DNA from: Malassezia japonica
Lineage: Eukaryota; Basidiomycota; Malasseziomycetes; Malasseziales; Malasseziaceae
Assembly (NCBI RefSeq): GCF_029542785.1
Contig: NC_083375.1
Location: 1 to 64,000 of the forward strand
Direction of reading: 5' to 3'
Length of the DNA: 64,000 nt
The stretch's first letter is position 1, and the number at the start of each line of letters is the position of its first letter. Positions 20,267 through 31,145 of this stretch are shown here, piece after piece. The notes under the pieces were generated by a model. It was given only the letters and a program-made list of their open reading frames with translations, did no database searches and was not told the DNA's origin. The translations under genes and the position numbers were made by a program.

Positions 20267-20268
20267 AA

Positions 20269-21597
20269 CTACGTCCGTTGGAAAGAGAGGAACAAAAGGT
20301 TGTACCCCTCGAACTCGTATAGAATGCGGTCGCTCTTGCGGTAGTGCTCGAGCTCGAGCATGCGCAGCGGCGACGCGTCCGTGCCCTCGTCCGACACAAA
20401 GAGCGTCAGCGTAAAGCTCCCCGGCTCAAACATGTCCACGACACGCTGAACGAGCGTGTGGACGTGTGCGGCGTGCGGCTGTTGCGCCTCGGCGGCCGAC
20501 GGCTCGTCGCAGTCGAGCGCAATGTTCGTCTCAAAGCTCGCGTAGCTGCTGCCGTCCTCCGGCGTGACGTGCACCGTCCAGTAGCCGGCCGAGTGCGCCG
20601 GGCATGCCGGCACCAGAGCGTTGGCCGAGTAGCCGCACGGCTCAAACGCGAAGGCGTCGAGCTGCGTGCTGGGAAAGAGGTGCGAGAGACCAATGTGGCT
20701 CGAGAGCTCCTTGCCGAGCGCGTGGCCGTGGTCGAGCGCCGCGCCAATGTCCGGCACCTGGCCGTTGGACAGCGCCGTCCGGCCGTCTGGGAGCACGTCA
20801 AAGACAAACTGCTTGCGCGCCTTGGCCGAGAGCTCAGTCATGAGGATTTCAAGCGTCATGTCGGCGCTGTTTGCCCGCTGCGGCGGCGCCGGGCCATCGT
20901 GCGCCGGAGCATCGTGCGCGGCCATGTAGAGGAGCCAGTGGTCGCCGTTCATCTTGCCGACCGTGTACGCCGCACCGTTCTCAAAGTACTTGTCGAGGAG
21001 TTCTGTCTCGAGCATCCAGTCGCGGTGCGGCCCCTGCTGCTTCTCCGGGAACATGAAGCTCTTGCGCGAGTAAAAGCAGCGGTAGACCGTCGCGCCGAGC
21101 TGCTTGGGCTCGACGTCGGTTGCGACCGCCTGGGAGAGCACGGTGCTCGAGACGGACGAGCCATACTGCACACTCTCGTCGTCAAAGAGCGCCGTCTTGG
21201 CGATGCGCAGCAGGCGGTCGAGGCCCAGGAGGAGCGTCGTCGTGCCACATGTCTTGAGCACAATCTTGTGGGGGTATACAAACATGGACGATTCACTGAG
21301 CAGGTACGCATCCATCTCTGCGCTCGTCTCCACGCTCAGCGTCTTGCACTTGACCAGGTCTAGCATGCCTTCCCAGGTGCTGCGCGGCACGCGCCGCAGG
21401 CCCACACGGCCGACCGGTGCGCCGTTCGCGGCGTAGTCTGCGCACTCGGGCAGCTCCATCACGGACGGCGCGAACCACAGCTCCAGGAGCTTCTCAGGCC
21501 CCTCGAAAGGACCAGAGAGGTCCGTCACGTCAAGGTGCGACGCGTCCGTGTCGTTCCACTGCGCCTCGGCGGCCACCGCACTCGCCTCGAGATCCAT
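20269..21597 (-). CDS. SPE2: S-adenosylmethionine decarboxylase proenzyme
   Basis: 442 aa from ATG 21597. Makes decarboxylated AdoMet, the aminopropyl donor for spermidine and spermine. The self-cleavage site is visible as LLSE102-S103SMFVYPHKIVLK: Ser103 becomes the pyruvoyl group. The following KTCGTT loop carries the catalytic Cys. The open frame continues far upstream (to 22620) only because the opposite strand is GC-biased coding sequence. The gene starts 27 bp from the siroheme synthase start, so both share one minimal promoter with a TCACGTGA palindrome, and its stop nearly touches that of the M16 protease. Confidence 0.94.
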   Translation of the reverse strand: MDLEASAVAAEAQWNDTDASHLDVTDLSGPFEGPEKLLELWFAPSVMELPECADYAANGAPVGRVGLRRVPRSTWEGMLDLVKCKTLSVETSAEMDAYLLSESSMFVYPHKIVLKTCGTTTLLLGLDRLLRIAKTALFDDESVQYGSSVSSTVLSQAVATDVEPKQLGATVYRCFYSRKSFMFPEKQQGPHRDWMLETELLDKYFENGAAYTVGKMNGDHWLLYMAAHDAPAHDGPAPPQRANSADMTLEILMTELSAKARKQFVFDVLPDGRTALSNGQVPDIGAALDHGHALGKELSSHIGLSHLFPSTQLDAFAFEPCGYSANALVPACPAHSAGYWTVHVTPEDGSSYASFETNIALDCDEPSAAEAQQPHAAHVHTLVQRVVDMFEPGSFTLTLFVSDEGTDASPLRMLELEHYRKSDRILYEFEGYNLLFLSFQRT

Positions 21598-21624
21598 CGT
21601 AGAAGGGAAAGTCACGTGAACACG
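21598..21624. promoter_or_regulatory. 27 bp bidirectional promoter with TCACGTGA
   Basis: The space between the start codons of SPE2 (minus) and the siroheme synthase (plus) is 27 bp. CACGTG at 21613-21618 is flanked to give the palindrome TCACGTGA, the core recognised by Cbf1 with Met4/Met28 in sulfur regulation of other fungi. The role here is inference. Confidence 0.5.
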
Positions 21625-23592
21625 ATGACCGCTTCGCTGCTGGTGGCGCACAAGCCAGAAGGGCGCGCGCTGCTGGTCGTCGGCGCGAACAAGCTCGCGG
21701 CGATCCGTGTACAGGCCGCGCATGCGGCGGGGATGGTGCCAATCGTCGTTTGGTCGGGGACGTACGAGGAGAGCCACACGGAGCTCCAGGCGGCCGTGCG
21801 CAAGGAAGCGTTTCATGTCATTGCGCACGACGCGCTCTTCCCAGAGGGCACCGGGGGGGAAGAAGCGTGCGCCAATGCGTGGAACGCGCTCTTTGACGAA
21901 GTCGATGTGGACGCATCGCTGTTTGCCGTGTGCGTCACCGACACGCTCGCCCCAGAAGGCACCGACACCGGCCGCCGCCTCGCACGCTGCGCGCTGCTCG
22001 CGACGCTCTGCCGCAAGCGGCGCCTGCCGATCAACGTGACGGACCAGCCGGACCTGTGCGACTTTAGTTTTCCGGCGACGCACCGCTTTCCGTGCACGAG
22101 CGACGGCGCGCAAGTTCCGTCGCCGCTGCAAATTTCCGTGACGACCAACGGGCGTGGCTGCCGCCTCGCAGGGCGCATCCGGCGCACGCTCGTCGCAGCG
22201 CTGCCTGCCAACGTCGGCGACGCGGTCGAGCGCATCGGCGAGATGCGCGAAATCGCCAAGCAGGAGGACGGCACGAACGGCGAGCTGGAAGACGATCCCC
22301 GCCTCGATACCCTTGGCTACAAGCCCGAAAAGCGCGATAGCGCACAGCACCGGCGCATGCGCTGGGTCGCACAGATCAGCGAGTATTGGCCGCTGGAGCG
22401 CCTCGCGCGTCTGACCACCGACGAAATGCACGGCCTCCTCGCCGAGCAGCTCCACAACGCAAGCGACTCGCCGGCGCGCGGCACGCCCGAGGCGGATGTG
22501 CGCCCGCCGAAGCGCTCGCGGCACGCGTTGCGCCTCGGCGCAGGCACCGAAAAAGGGCGCGTGTTCCTCCTCGGCTCCGGCCCAGGGCACCCCGGCCTCT
22601 TGACCGTCGCCGCGCACCATATTCTGACGTCGCCCGAGACGGACTTGATCCTGTCCGACAAGCTCGTCCCAACGTCGGTCCTCGCGCTGATCCCCGAGTC
22701 GACGCCGCTCGTGATTGCGAAAAAGTTTCCGGGTAACGCCGAAGGCGCCCAGTCGGAGCTCATTGCGCTCGCAAAAGACGCCACGCAGCAGGGCAAGACG
22801 GTCGTGCGCCTGAAGCAGGGCGACCCGTATGTCTACGGCCGCGGAGGCGAGGAGCTCGTTGCCTTCCGCGAGGCGGGCATCGAGTGCGCCGTCATTCCCG
22901 GCATTTCGAGCGCGCTTGCGGGGCCACTCCTGGTCAACATCCCGGTGACGCAGCGGGGCGCAGCCGATAGCCTCGTGCTGTGCACCGGTGTCGGGCGCGG
23001 GGGACGCCGCGTATCCCTGCCGGGCTACGAGCGTGGCCGCACGCTTCTGATTCTTATGGGCGTCGCGCGCCTGCGTGCGGTGGTCGAGACGCTTACCGGC
23101 GCGAGCTCGGAAGGACGCAAAGGCGCGGCCTACCCCCTACATACGCCGATTGCCATTGTCGAGCGTGCAAGCTCGAGCGACCAGCGCGTCATTGCCACGA
23201 CGCTCGACCGCATCGTCGACACCATCGAGAACAAGGTGCCGGACGGCCAGCGGCCGCCGAGCATGATGGTCGTCGGCTGGGCCGTCCTTAGTCTCGCCGG
23301 AGCTGTCGCAGGTAACGGCGTGATGGACGACGAAGAAACGTGCCTCGCATCGCATCCCGAGGACGCCGAACGCCGCCTGGCGCAGCTCGACGCGGAGCGC
23401 ATCGCGCGCTGGCTGGGCGGAAACGCGTTCCTCACGCACGAGGGGCTCCCTGAGGGCTACAAGCTACTGGACCCCTACCTTAGTGCACCCAAATCCCACG
23501 ACCTCGGCACGCGCTCCGAGTCGGGGTGGGCCGCACCACGCTACCAAAACGCACCCACCGGCGGATGGACCGCCGGCGAGCATGCGCCATAG
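21625..23592 (+). CDS. MET1: Siroheme synthase, Met8-Met1 fusion
   Basis: 655 aa from ATG 21625, no introns. The N-terminal domain (about 10-230) is precorrin-2 dehydrogenase/ferrochelatase-like (Met8): GRALLVVGANKLAAIR nucleotide site, then NVTDQPDLCDFSFPA. The C-terminal domain (about 310-570) is uroporphyrinogen-III C-methyltransferase: VFLLGSGPGHPGLLT, LILSDKLV, VVRLKQGDPYVYGRGGEE. Together they convert uroporphyrinogen III to siroheme, needed by sulfite (and nitrite) reductase. The domain order matches bacterial CysG; in budding yeast the two activities are separate proteins. The last 80 residues are low-complexity and unassigned. Confidence 0.9.
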   Translation: MTASLLVAHKPEGRALLVVGANKLAAIRVQAAHAAGMVPIVVWSGTYEESHTELQAAVRKEAFHVIAHDALFPEGTGGEEACANAWNALFDEVDVDASLFAVCVTDTLAPEGTDTGRRLARCALLATLCRKRRLPINVTDQPDLCDFSFPATHRFPCTSDGAQVPSPLQISVTTNGRGCRLAGRIRRTLVAALPANVGDAVERIGEMREIAKQEDGTNGELEDDPRLDTLGYKPEKRDSAQHRRMRWVAQISEYWPLERLARLTTDEMHGLLAEQLHNASDSPARGTPEADVRPPKRSRHALRLGAGTEKGRVFLLGSGPGHPGLLTVAAHHILTSPETDLILSDKLVPTSVLALIPESTPLVIAKKFPGNAEGAQSELIALAKDATQQGKTVVRLKQGDPYVYGRGGEELVAFREAGIECAVIPGISSALAGPLLVNIPVTQRGAADSLVLCTGVGRGGRRVSLPGYERGRTLLILMGVARLRAVVETLTGASSEGRKGAAYPLHTPIAIVERASSSDQRVIATTLDRIVDTIENKVPDGQRPPSMMVVGWAVLSLAGAVAGNGVMDDEETCLASHPEDAERRLAQLDAERIARWLGGNAFLTHEGLPEGYKLLDPYLSAPKSHDLGTRSESGWAAPRYQNAPTGGWTAGEHAP

Positions 23593-23642
23593 CCTCCACA
23601 TCACGTGCCACACGCGACGCTCCACAACACCACGCGTTCGAG

Positions 23643-26504
23643 ATGGCCCAGGAAGGCGCGCCGTCCGCGTACCGGGCCTCGCGCTCGATCCCAAAGACGC
23701 CAGGGCGTGGTGCGGTAAAGAGCAAGAACATGTCGGAGAAGGAAATTGAGCGTGTACGTACAAAAAAAAAGCTGACGCAGCTCGCCCGCCGCGTCTCGAC
23801 GGTGCAAAAGTCCACGCGCAAGGTGATGCGGTCTATCCACGACGACACGCTCGGCGATCATACGCCGCAGGCGTCTGAGAAAGGGGCAGACGAAACGCCG
23901 CTGCCGCGGGCGCGTGTGCGCGATGCGGATGCGCTGCCCGAGCTCGCGCGGCGCGAGTCGTACCTGCACGAGGCGAGCTTTGTACAGAACCCGCTCGGCG
24001 GCCGTCTCCCGTCGACGACGCCGCGCAAGCTCGCGCGCCCCCGCGCGTACGACCTGGTGGGCGACGTGCCCCCCGACGAGCGTCGTGTCGATGCGGCGCC
24101 CGCGACGCCGAGCAAAGACATTCCGCTGCGGAGCGTCGATACGCAGCTCCAAGACGTGCTCATCCTCGAGGACCTGCTCTACGTGCTGGTCGGCATTGAA
24201 GGCAACTATATCCAATTCGCGCCGGGGTACAAACCCGATGACCTCGGGCACCGCCTGAACGGCGCGACCTTTACCATTGATGCGGACCTCGACCGTTCCC
24301 TACGTGATTTGACCGAGCGTATTCTCCCCCTTGCCTCGTATTACACGTCGATCTATGCGTTCGTCGAGCGCGACTCTGGCCTCGAGTACGGCACCGTGAT
24401 GCATGCGCTGTGCGCCGCGATCCGGCAGCAGCTCAATGCGTACGAGGACCTCGTTGCGGATATGGAGCAGCGCATGCTGAGCTCGCCCGACTTTACGCTG
24501 CAGCAGCTGTGGCTTGCGTTGCACCCGACGCTGCGCACCTTTGGCCTGATCCACTCGCTTACGTCCGAGATTGCGAGCATTACGCACGCTGACGTCCTGC
24601 CCCGTGCCGAGGCCGAGGAGGAAGAGAGCGACGAGTCGCTCGACTATGACAGCGACGGGTCGCAGCTCGAGCGCGACCGGCGCGCCCTGCTGGGCCTGGA
24701 CGATGCGCTGGACGAGGATATCGAGGGTGGTGTCGTTAAAGGCGGCGAAGTGCTGTCCATGCTCTGGGACCGTCTCACGCGTCTTGGCGGTGCGCCCGAC
24801 GCCCATGCGCTCTTTCTCGAGCTCTTCCGCGAGGCGTCGCAGCCGTACGCCCGGATCTTGCTGCGCTGGATCACGTCCGGCCAGCTTCTCGATCCGTACG
24901 AAGAGTTTATGATCGTCGAGGATGCACGGGTGACGCAGGCGAGCCTCGAGTCGGACCCCACTGACGAGTACTGGGAGCGGCGGTACATGCTGCGCGACGA
25001 GCGCATCTTTGCGTTAAAAGAGCAAGAGCAGCGCGATGCGCCGGCCCCCCCCGCCGAGGTCGACCAGGCGCGAGGCGAGCTGACCGGTGGTGCCAAGATT
25101 CCCAGCTTCCTCGAGCCGTGGAAGTACAAGATCTTGTCTGCGGGCAAGTACCTCAATACGATCCGCGAGTGCGGTATCGACGTGTCGGATACCAAGTCGC
25201 CGCGTGTCCTCGCGCTGTTTGGGCACCAGGACGCGCATGTCGATACCTATCTCAAGAAGGAGGCGCATAATGAGCGTGTCGTGATGGACGACGAAGCGTA
25301 CGTCGACCTACTCACCCAGATTTACGACGGTCGTCGAGAATGCGTACCAGCGTGCAAACGCCGCGCTACTGCGGCTGCTGGTGAATGACAAGGAGATTGT
25401 GCGGCGCCTTGCGTCGGTGAAGCACTACTTTTTCTTTTCGCCGACCGATTTCCTGCAAGCGTTCCTCGACCAGACCGAGCACGAGCTGCGCAAGACGGTG
25501 GATCCCCAGCGGATCCGCGAGACGACGCTCCTCCGCCTGCAGTCGCAGCTCGATTCGGTGCTGGGCAGCTCGGACACGGTGGGCTACTACGACCCCTTTA
25601 AAGAGGACCTCCGTGTGGACCTCGCCAAGGAGCGCGTGTACGACCAGCTGCAGCGCATTGCGGATACCAAAGGTGTCATCGAGGTGGCGAAGCTGCGCGA
25701 CAAGCAGCAGGCCGAGCGCCAGCAGGCTGGCTCCCGTGAAAGTACGTCGCTCTACTCACCCAGTGGCCATGCACCTCGTCCAGTTCGACGTCCACGTCCA
25801 GTTCCCCATCTCGTTGGTGATCTCGAAGAAGAATATTTTGCGCTGGCAGTTTATCCACCGCTCGCTCCTCCTGCTCAAGGTGCTGGAGCGTGCGCTGGGC
25901 GAGTCCTGGGAAGAGCAATCGCGGCCCATGTGGCGGCGGCGCGACGCACGGCCCCACGCCGCAGCGATCGAGCAGTGGAAGATGCGGACGCACATGCTTC
26001 GGCAGCGCATGCTGCTGCTGGTGCAGCAGCTCCTTTCTTTCTACACATCCGAGATCCTCGAGCCGAACTGGACCGAGCTCGAGCGCAAGATGTACGCGGC
26101 GCAGTCTGTCGACCAGTTTATGAAGCTGCACTTTGACTTTTTGAATACGTGCCGCAAAGAGTGCATGCTGACCGACTACCGCTACCTGGAGTGCCACCGC
26201 AAGCTAATGAAGACGATTACCGCGTTTACCGATAGCCGAGTGCGTCTCAACGAAGAGTACGACGCGATGGAGGCCGAGCTCGACCGGTGGTACGCGTCCA
26301 AGGACGAGCCGGATGCGCCGCCCGCACCGACCTTTGCCTCGGAGACGGACCTCCTCGCGCGCATCGAAGCCGCATGGACCAAGCAATCCCGCGTACGTAT
26401 TTCTACTAATCCAGACCTTTCGCGACGTGGTCAACCTCCTCTCGACGACCGACAACCCCGCAGCACTGCCCCTCGCCTACCGCCTGCAGACCTCCCTCCA
26501 ATAG
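23643..26504 (+). CDS. SPC97: Gamma-tubulin complex component 2
   Basis: Exons 23643-25297, 25320-25741, 25764-26392, 26415-26504; three introns of exactly 22 nt. Spliced length 931 aa. Each splice fixes a frame change: MDDEA-FTTVVENAYQRANAALL, GSRE-MAMHLVQFDVHVQFPISLV and AAWTKQSR-TFRDVVNLLS. Diagnostic GCP2 text: QDVLILEDLLYVLVGIEGNYI at the GRIP1 start and QFDVHVQFPISLVIS in GRIP2. With GCP3 and gamma-tubulin it nucleates microtubules at the spindle pole body. ATG 23643 is chosen because upstream codons run into the siroheme gene. A CACGTG box is at 23602-23607. Confidence 0.92.
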
Positions 26505-26703
26505 ATGCCCGATGATCGGGAAGCAATTTTGCGTATTAATTACTAGCCGTCGGCGACAAGTGGCGTGGTCGAGCCATGCGCCCTAACACGTGGCAGGTGT
26601 GCTTCTGTTGGTCAATCAGCGTTTGGGGTACCGCGTGCGGGGTTACAAAAGGTGGTGCACGTAGAAAATCCCGCGCCCCACCCCCTTCCCTTGGACATCC
26701 ATC

Positions 26704-29700
26704 ATGTCGTCCAAGCGTACGTACCATACCTGACGCAGCCATCCGTGAGTTTGATGCCAAGCTCCTGATTAATTACTGGCTGCCCCGTGCGCCCGACGCG
26801 CACCCCAACGCTGTGGCCTCCACGTCATTCGTGGCGCCCACAGCACGTGTCGCGCAGGTCGCCTGGGACGCCAGTACGAATACGCTGACGGATGAGGCGG
26901 GCCTGCCGGGGTGGGTGCATAGCACCAAGCTCGTCGCCAAGCCCGACCAGCTTATCAAGCGCCGCGGCAAGGCCGGTTTGCTGAAGCTCAATGCGGACTG
27001 GAGCGATGCCAAGGCGTGGATTGCGGAGCGTGCAGGCAAGCCGCAAAAGGTCGAGGCGGTGACGGGCACGCTGAACAACTTCATTGTCGAGCCCTTCTGC
27101 CCCCACGAGGCCGACCAAGAGTTTTACGTGTGCATCAACTCGGCGCGCGAAGGCGACTACGTCCTCTTTACGCACGAGGGCGGTGTCGACGTCGGCGACG
27201 TAGACGCCAAGGCCAAGAAGCTGCTTATCCCTGCGGATCCAGACGAGCCATTCCCGGCGCGCGACGAGTGGACCAAGGTGCTCCTCGCCGACGTGAAGGA
27301 CGAAAGCAAGAAGGAGGCGCTCACCGACTTCCTCGTCCGCCTGTACAGCGTGTACGTCGACCTGCACTTTGCCTACCTCGAGATCAACCCGCTGGTGATG
27401 ACCGACGATAAGAGCATCTACTACCTGGACATGGCCGCCAAGCTCGACCAGACGGCCGACTTCATCTGCGGCCCCAAGTGGGCCATCGCCCGCGAGCCGA
27501 GCGTGTACGGCGAGCAAAAGACTAACGCCGCGAGTCAGGGCGAGGACCGTGGCCCGCCGATGGTGTGGCCGGCGCCGTTCGGCCGCGACCTGACGCCGGA
27601 GGAGGCGTACATTGCCAAGCTCGATTCCGGCACCGGTGCCTCGCTCAAGCTCACCGTGCTGAACGCCGCCGGCCGGATCTGGACCATGGTGGCCGGTGGT
27701 GGTGCGTCGGTCGTGTACAGTGATGCGATCGCCGCGCACGGCTTTGCGCACGAGCTCGCAAACTACGGTGAATACTCGGGTGCGCCGACCGAGACGCAGA
27801 CCTTTGAGTACGCCAAGACGCTTCTGGACCTCATGACGCGCGGCGAGCCGCACCCCGAGGGCAAGCTGCTGATCATTGGCGGTGGTATCGCCAACTTTAC
27901 GAATGTCGCGTCGACGTTCAAGGGCATTATCCGCGCGCTGCAGCTGTACAAGGCCGCACTCGCGCAGCACAATGTGCGCATCTTTGTGCGCCGCGGCGGC
28001 CCCAACTACCAGGAGGGTCTGCGTGCGATGCGCCTGCTCGGCGAGGAGCTCGGTGTGGAGATCCACGTCTTTGGCCCCGAGACGCACATCACCGACATTG
28101 TCCCGCTCGCGCTCGGCGTCAAGTCGGAGAAGGACATTGAGCTGAGCCACGAGGCGCTCCCCGCGCTGAAGCCGACTGCCGCCGCCGCAGCCGCCGCCCA
28201 GAAAGAGGCCGACGTCGAGACGCAGGACCGCGTCGGTGCGGTGAACCCCCACACCGGCGAGCGCATCCAGCCGCAGGACCAGATTGTGCAGTTTGACACG
28301 CTGAACCTCTCGGACAAGCGCCCGGCCTACCTTCCGTTTGACGAAAACACTCGCTCGCTCATCTACGGTCTGCAGCCCCGTGCGATCCAGGGCATGCTCG
28401 ACTTTGACTTTTCGTGCGGCCGCAAGACGCCGTCGGTCGCGGCAATGGTCTACCCCTTTGGTGGCCACCACATCCAAAAGTTCTACTGGGGTACGAAGGA
28501 GACGCTCCTGCCGGTGTACACGAGCATCGAGGAGGCTGCCGAGAAGCACCCCGATGCGGACGCCATTGTGAACTTTGCCTCGAGCCGCTCGGTGTACTCC
28601 TCCACGCTCGAGGTGCTCAAGCTGCCGCAGATCCGGGCGCTTGCACTGATCGCCGAGGGTGTGCCCGAGCGCCACGCGCGCGAGATTCTGTGGCGCGCCA
28701 AGCGTGCCAACGTCCTGATCATTGGCCCTGCGACGGTCGGTGGTATCAAACCCGGCTGCTTCCGCATTGGTAACTCGGGTGGTATGATGGACAACATTGT
28801 CTCCTCGAAGCTGTACCGCCCCGGCTCGGTGGGCTACGTGTCCAAGTCGGGCGGCATGTCGAACGAGCTGAACAACATCTTGTCCATCACGACCAACGGC
28901 ACGTACGAGGGCATTGCGATCGGTGGTGATCGCTACCCCGCGACGACCTTTATCGACCACCTGCTGCGCTACGAGCAGGACCCCAAGTGCAAGTTCCTCG
29001 TGCTCCTGGGTGAGGTCGGCGGTGTGGAAGAGTACCGCGTGATCCAGGCGGTGAAGGACAAGAAGATCACGAAGCCGATTGTCGCCTGGGCGATTGGTAC
29101 CTGCGCCAAGATGTTTACCACCGAGGTGCAGTTCGGCCACGCGGGCTCCATGGCCAACAGCGAGATGGAGACCGCAAGCGCGAAGAACGCGGCGATGCGT
29201 GCGGCCGGCTTTATCGTGCCCGACACGTTCGAGGACCTCCCGGTGGTCCTGCGCCAGACGTATGAGCGCCTGGTCGGCGACGGGACGATCGTGCCCAAGG
29301 CCGAGCGCCCACCGCCTGCGATCCCGATCGACTACAAGTGGGCGCAGGAGCTGGGTATGGTGCGCAAGCCCGCGGCCTTTATCTCGACCATCTCGGACGA
29401 GCGCGGCGCGGAGCTGATGTACTCGGGTGTGAAGATCTCGGACGTGTTTGGCTCGGACATGGGCATCGGTGGTGTGGTGTCGCTGCTGTGGTTCAAGCGC
29501 CCCCTGCCCCCGGTGTGCACCAAGTTTATCGAGATGGCGCTCATGCTCACTGCCGACCACGGTCCGGCGGTGAGTGGCGCGATGAACACCATCATCACGT
29601 CGCGTGCGGGCAAGGACCTGATCAGCTCGCTGGTCTCGGGTCTCTTGACGATCGGCGACCGCTTCGGTGGTGCGCTCGACAATGCCGCGCGCGAGTTCTC

Positions 29701-30193
29701 CTCGGCGTACGACCGCGGCCTGACGCCGCGTGAGTTTGTCGACTCGATGCGCAAGGCGAACAAGCTCATCCCCGGTATCGGCCACCGCATCAAGAGCGTG
29801 TCGAACCCCGACTACCGCGTGCAGGTCGTCAAGGACTATGTGCTCGAGAACTTTGAGTCGCACAAGATGCTCGACTACGCCCTGGCCGTCGAGCGCGTCA
29901 CGACTGCCAAGAAGGAGACGCTGATCCTCAACGTCGACGGCTGCATTGCCGTGTGCTTTGTGGATCTCCTCCGCGACTCGGGCGCCTTTACGCGCGAAGA
30001 GGCCGACGAGTACGCCCAGATCGGTGTGCTCAACGGCCTCTTTACGCTCGGCCGCACGATCGGTTTCATCGGCCACCACCTGGACCAGAAGCGTCTCAAG
30101 ACGCCGCTGTACCGTCACCCCGCCGACGACTTCCACATCGAGATGGCGACGCCGACGCGTATTGTGGGCAACCTGAACCCCTCGCATCAGTAG
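26704..30193 (+). CDS. ACL1: ATP-citrate lyase, full-length (single polypeptide)
   Basis: Exon 1 is only 13 nt (26704-26716, MSSK plus one base), then a 22 nt intron (26717-26738) and one long exon 26739-30193; 1155 aa. Splicing gives [23 protein letters not shown], the expected start. ATP-grasp and CoA-binding parts come first (about 1-480), a linker rich in Ala and acidic residues near 480-500, then the succinyl-CoA-synthetase-like part with the phospho-histidine H805 in FGHAGS, and the citrate-synthase-like end ([15 protein letters not shown]...[10 protein letters not shown]). It makes cytosolic acetyl-CoA and oxaloacetate from citrate, ATP and CoA. Many fungi of ascomycete type split this into two subunits; here it is animal/basidiomycete-like and fused. 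Confidence 0.95.
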
Positions 30194-30348
30194 ATGGTAG
30201 GCCCCTGGGCTCACTTCACTGTTCCCGTAAATTGCATCTCTGCTCTTTTCTCCAGCGCATCGATAGTGCCCCCCCTCCCCCGCCCCGCTCTTCCGCTCGC
30301 GCTTGTCGCGTGCCGCTATGTATCATGTCGTTGGACTAAGCACCTACA

Positions 30349-30977
30349 TTACAGCAAGCAAAGGCCGACGGTCGCGAGAGCCGTCGCAGCAATCACCGTG
30401 TAGCCGGCGACGTACGACTTCTTGAGGTCGAGCACTGGATGAGTAGACAATACGTACCGTAGCCCATGTCCCACGACAGGTGACGCAGGCCGTTCAGGCT
30501 GTGGAAAGAGATGGAAGCCGCCAGCGGCACCTTGACCGCAAGCTTGGCCCACTGGGGCAGCTCGGCCACGACCTGCGTGAGGTGTGCCGACGAGAGGCAC
30601 TCGGTGTAGCCCAGAAGCGGCGCAACAGCGTACGCAGTCATGAAGGTGTACAGGCCAAAGCTCAGACCCGCGCCCGTCACACGGTTCACGATCGAGGTGT
30701 ACCAGGTGAGCTGGGGCTGGTAGATGGTAAAGTGGGGCGAGATCGGGCGGTCGTTGCGCACAACGTTAAGCTCCTTAAAGTCCTGCTCCTGCGACACAGG
30801 GCGGGTCTCGACGCGCTTCGCCCACGGCAGGCCGCGCGCGACCGGCGAGGTGGTCAGCGAGCGCGGCTGCTGCTGCGCAAGTGCAACCGAGCCGGGCACG
30901 AAGCGCACCGCGCCCATAACACCCCGGCTGGGCGCGACCGACGAACGCAAAAGAGGCGACGCAGTAAACAGGCTCAT
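30349..30977 (-). CDS. SDH3: Succinate dehydrogenase cytochrome b subunit
   Basis: Exon 1 30977-30458, 23 nt intron 30435-30457, exon 2 30434-30349; 201 aa. The first 50 residues are a basic mitochondrial presequence (RSSVAPSRG, RSLTTSPVARG). Core: RPISPHFTIYQPQLTWYTSI (quinone-site Ser and Arg region), VNRVTGAGLSFGLY and HSLNGLRHLSWDMGY with the heme b His. Three membrane segments anchor complex II in the inner membrane. Splicing joins DMGY to VLDLKKSYVAGY and completes the third helix. It converges on ATP-citrate lyase and diverges from SED5 over 168 bp. Confidence 0.93.
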
Positions 30978-31145
30978 GGTCGCGATCAAAGAGAACCGGA
31001 AGGCAGACGTTGGCCGACACTGGGGGCCCGCGGCCCCAGCCAACCAGCACGCGTGCATTTCCAGACGGCGCTCGGAAGCACCCGGATTGGCCGATGCTGA
31101 CTCAGCACTCGGGGCAGCTCCACGCATCGCTCGACGTGGAGAGCC

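Noticed and set aside
21598..22620. Upstream extension of the SPE2 frame by 341 codons
   Set aside because: Runs antisense through the siroheme synthase; AdoMet decarboxylase has no such N-terminal domain.
26825..30214. 1129-codon antisense open frame across ATP-citrate lyase
   Set aside because: Mirror of strongly GC3-biased coding sequence; His/Arg/Val-rich composition, no domain, and the sense strand is a clear enzyme.
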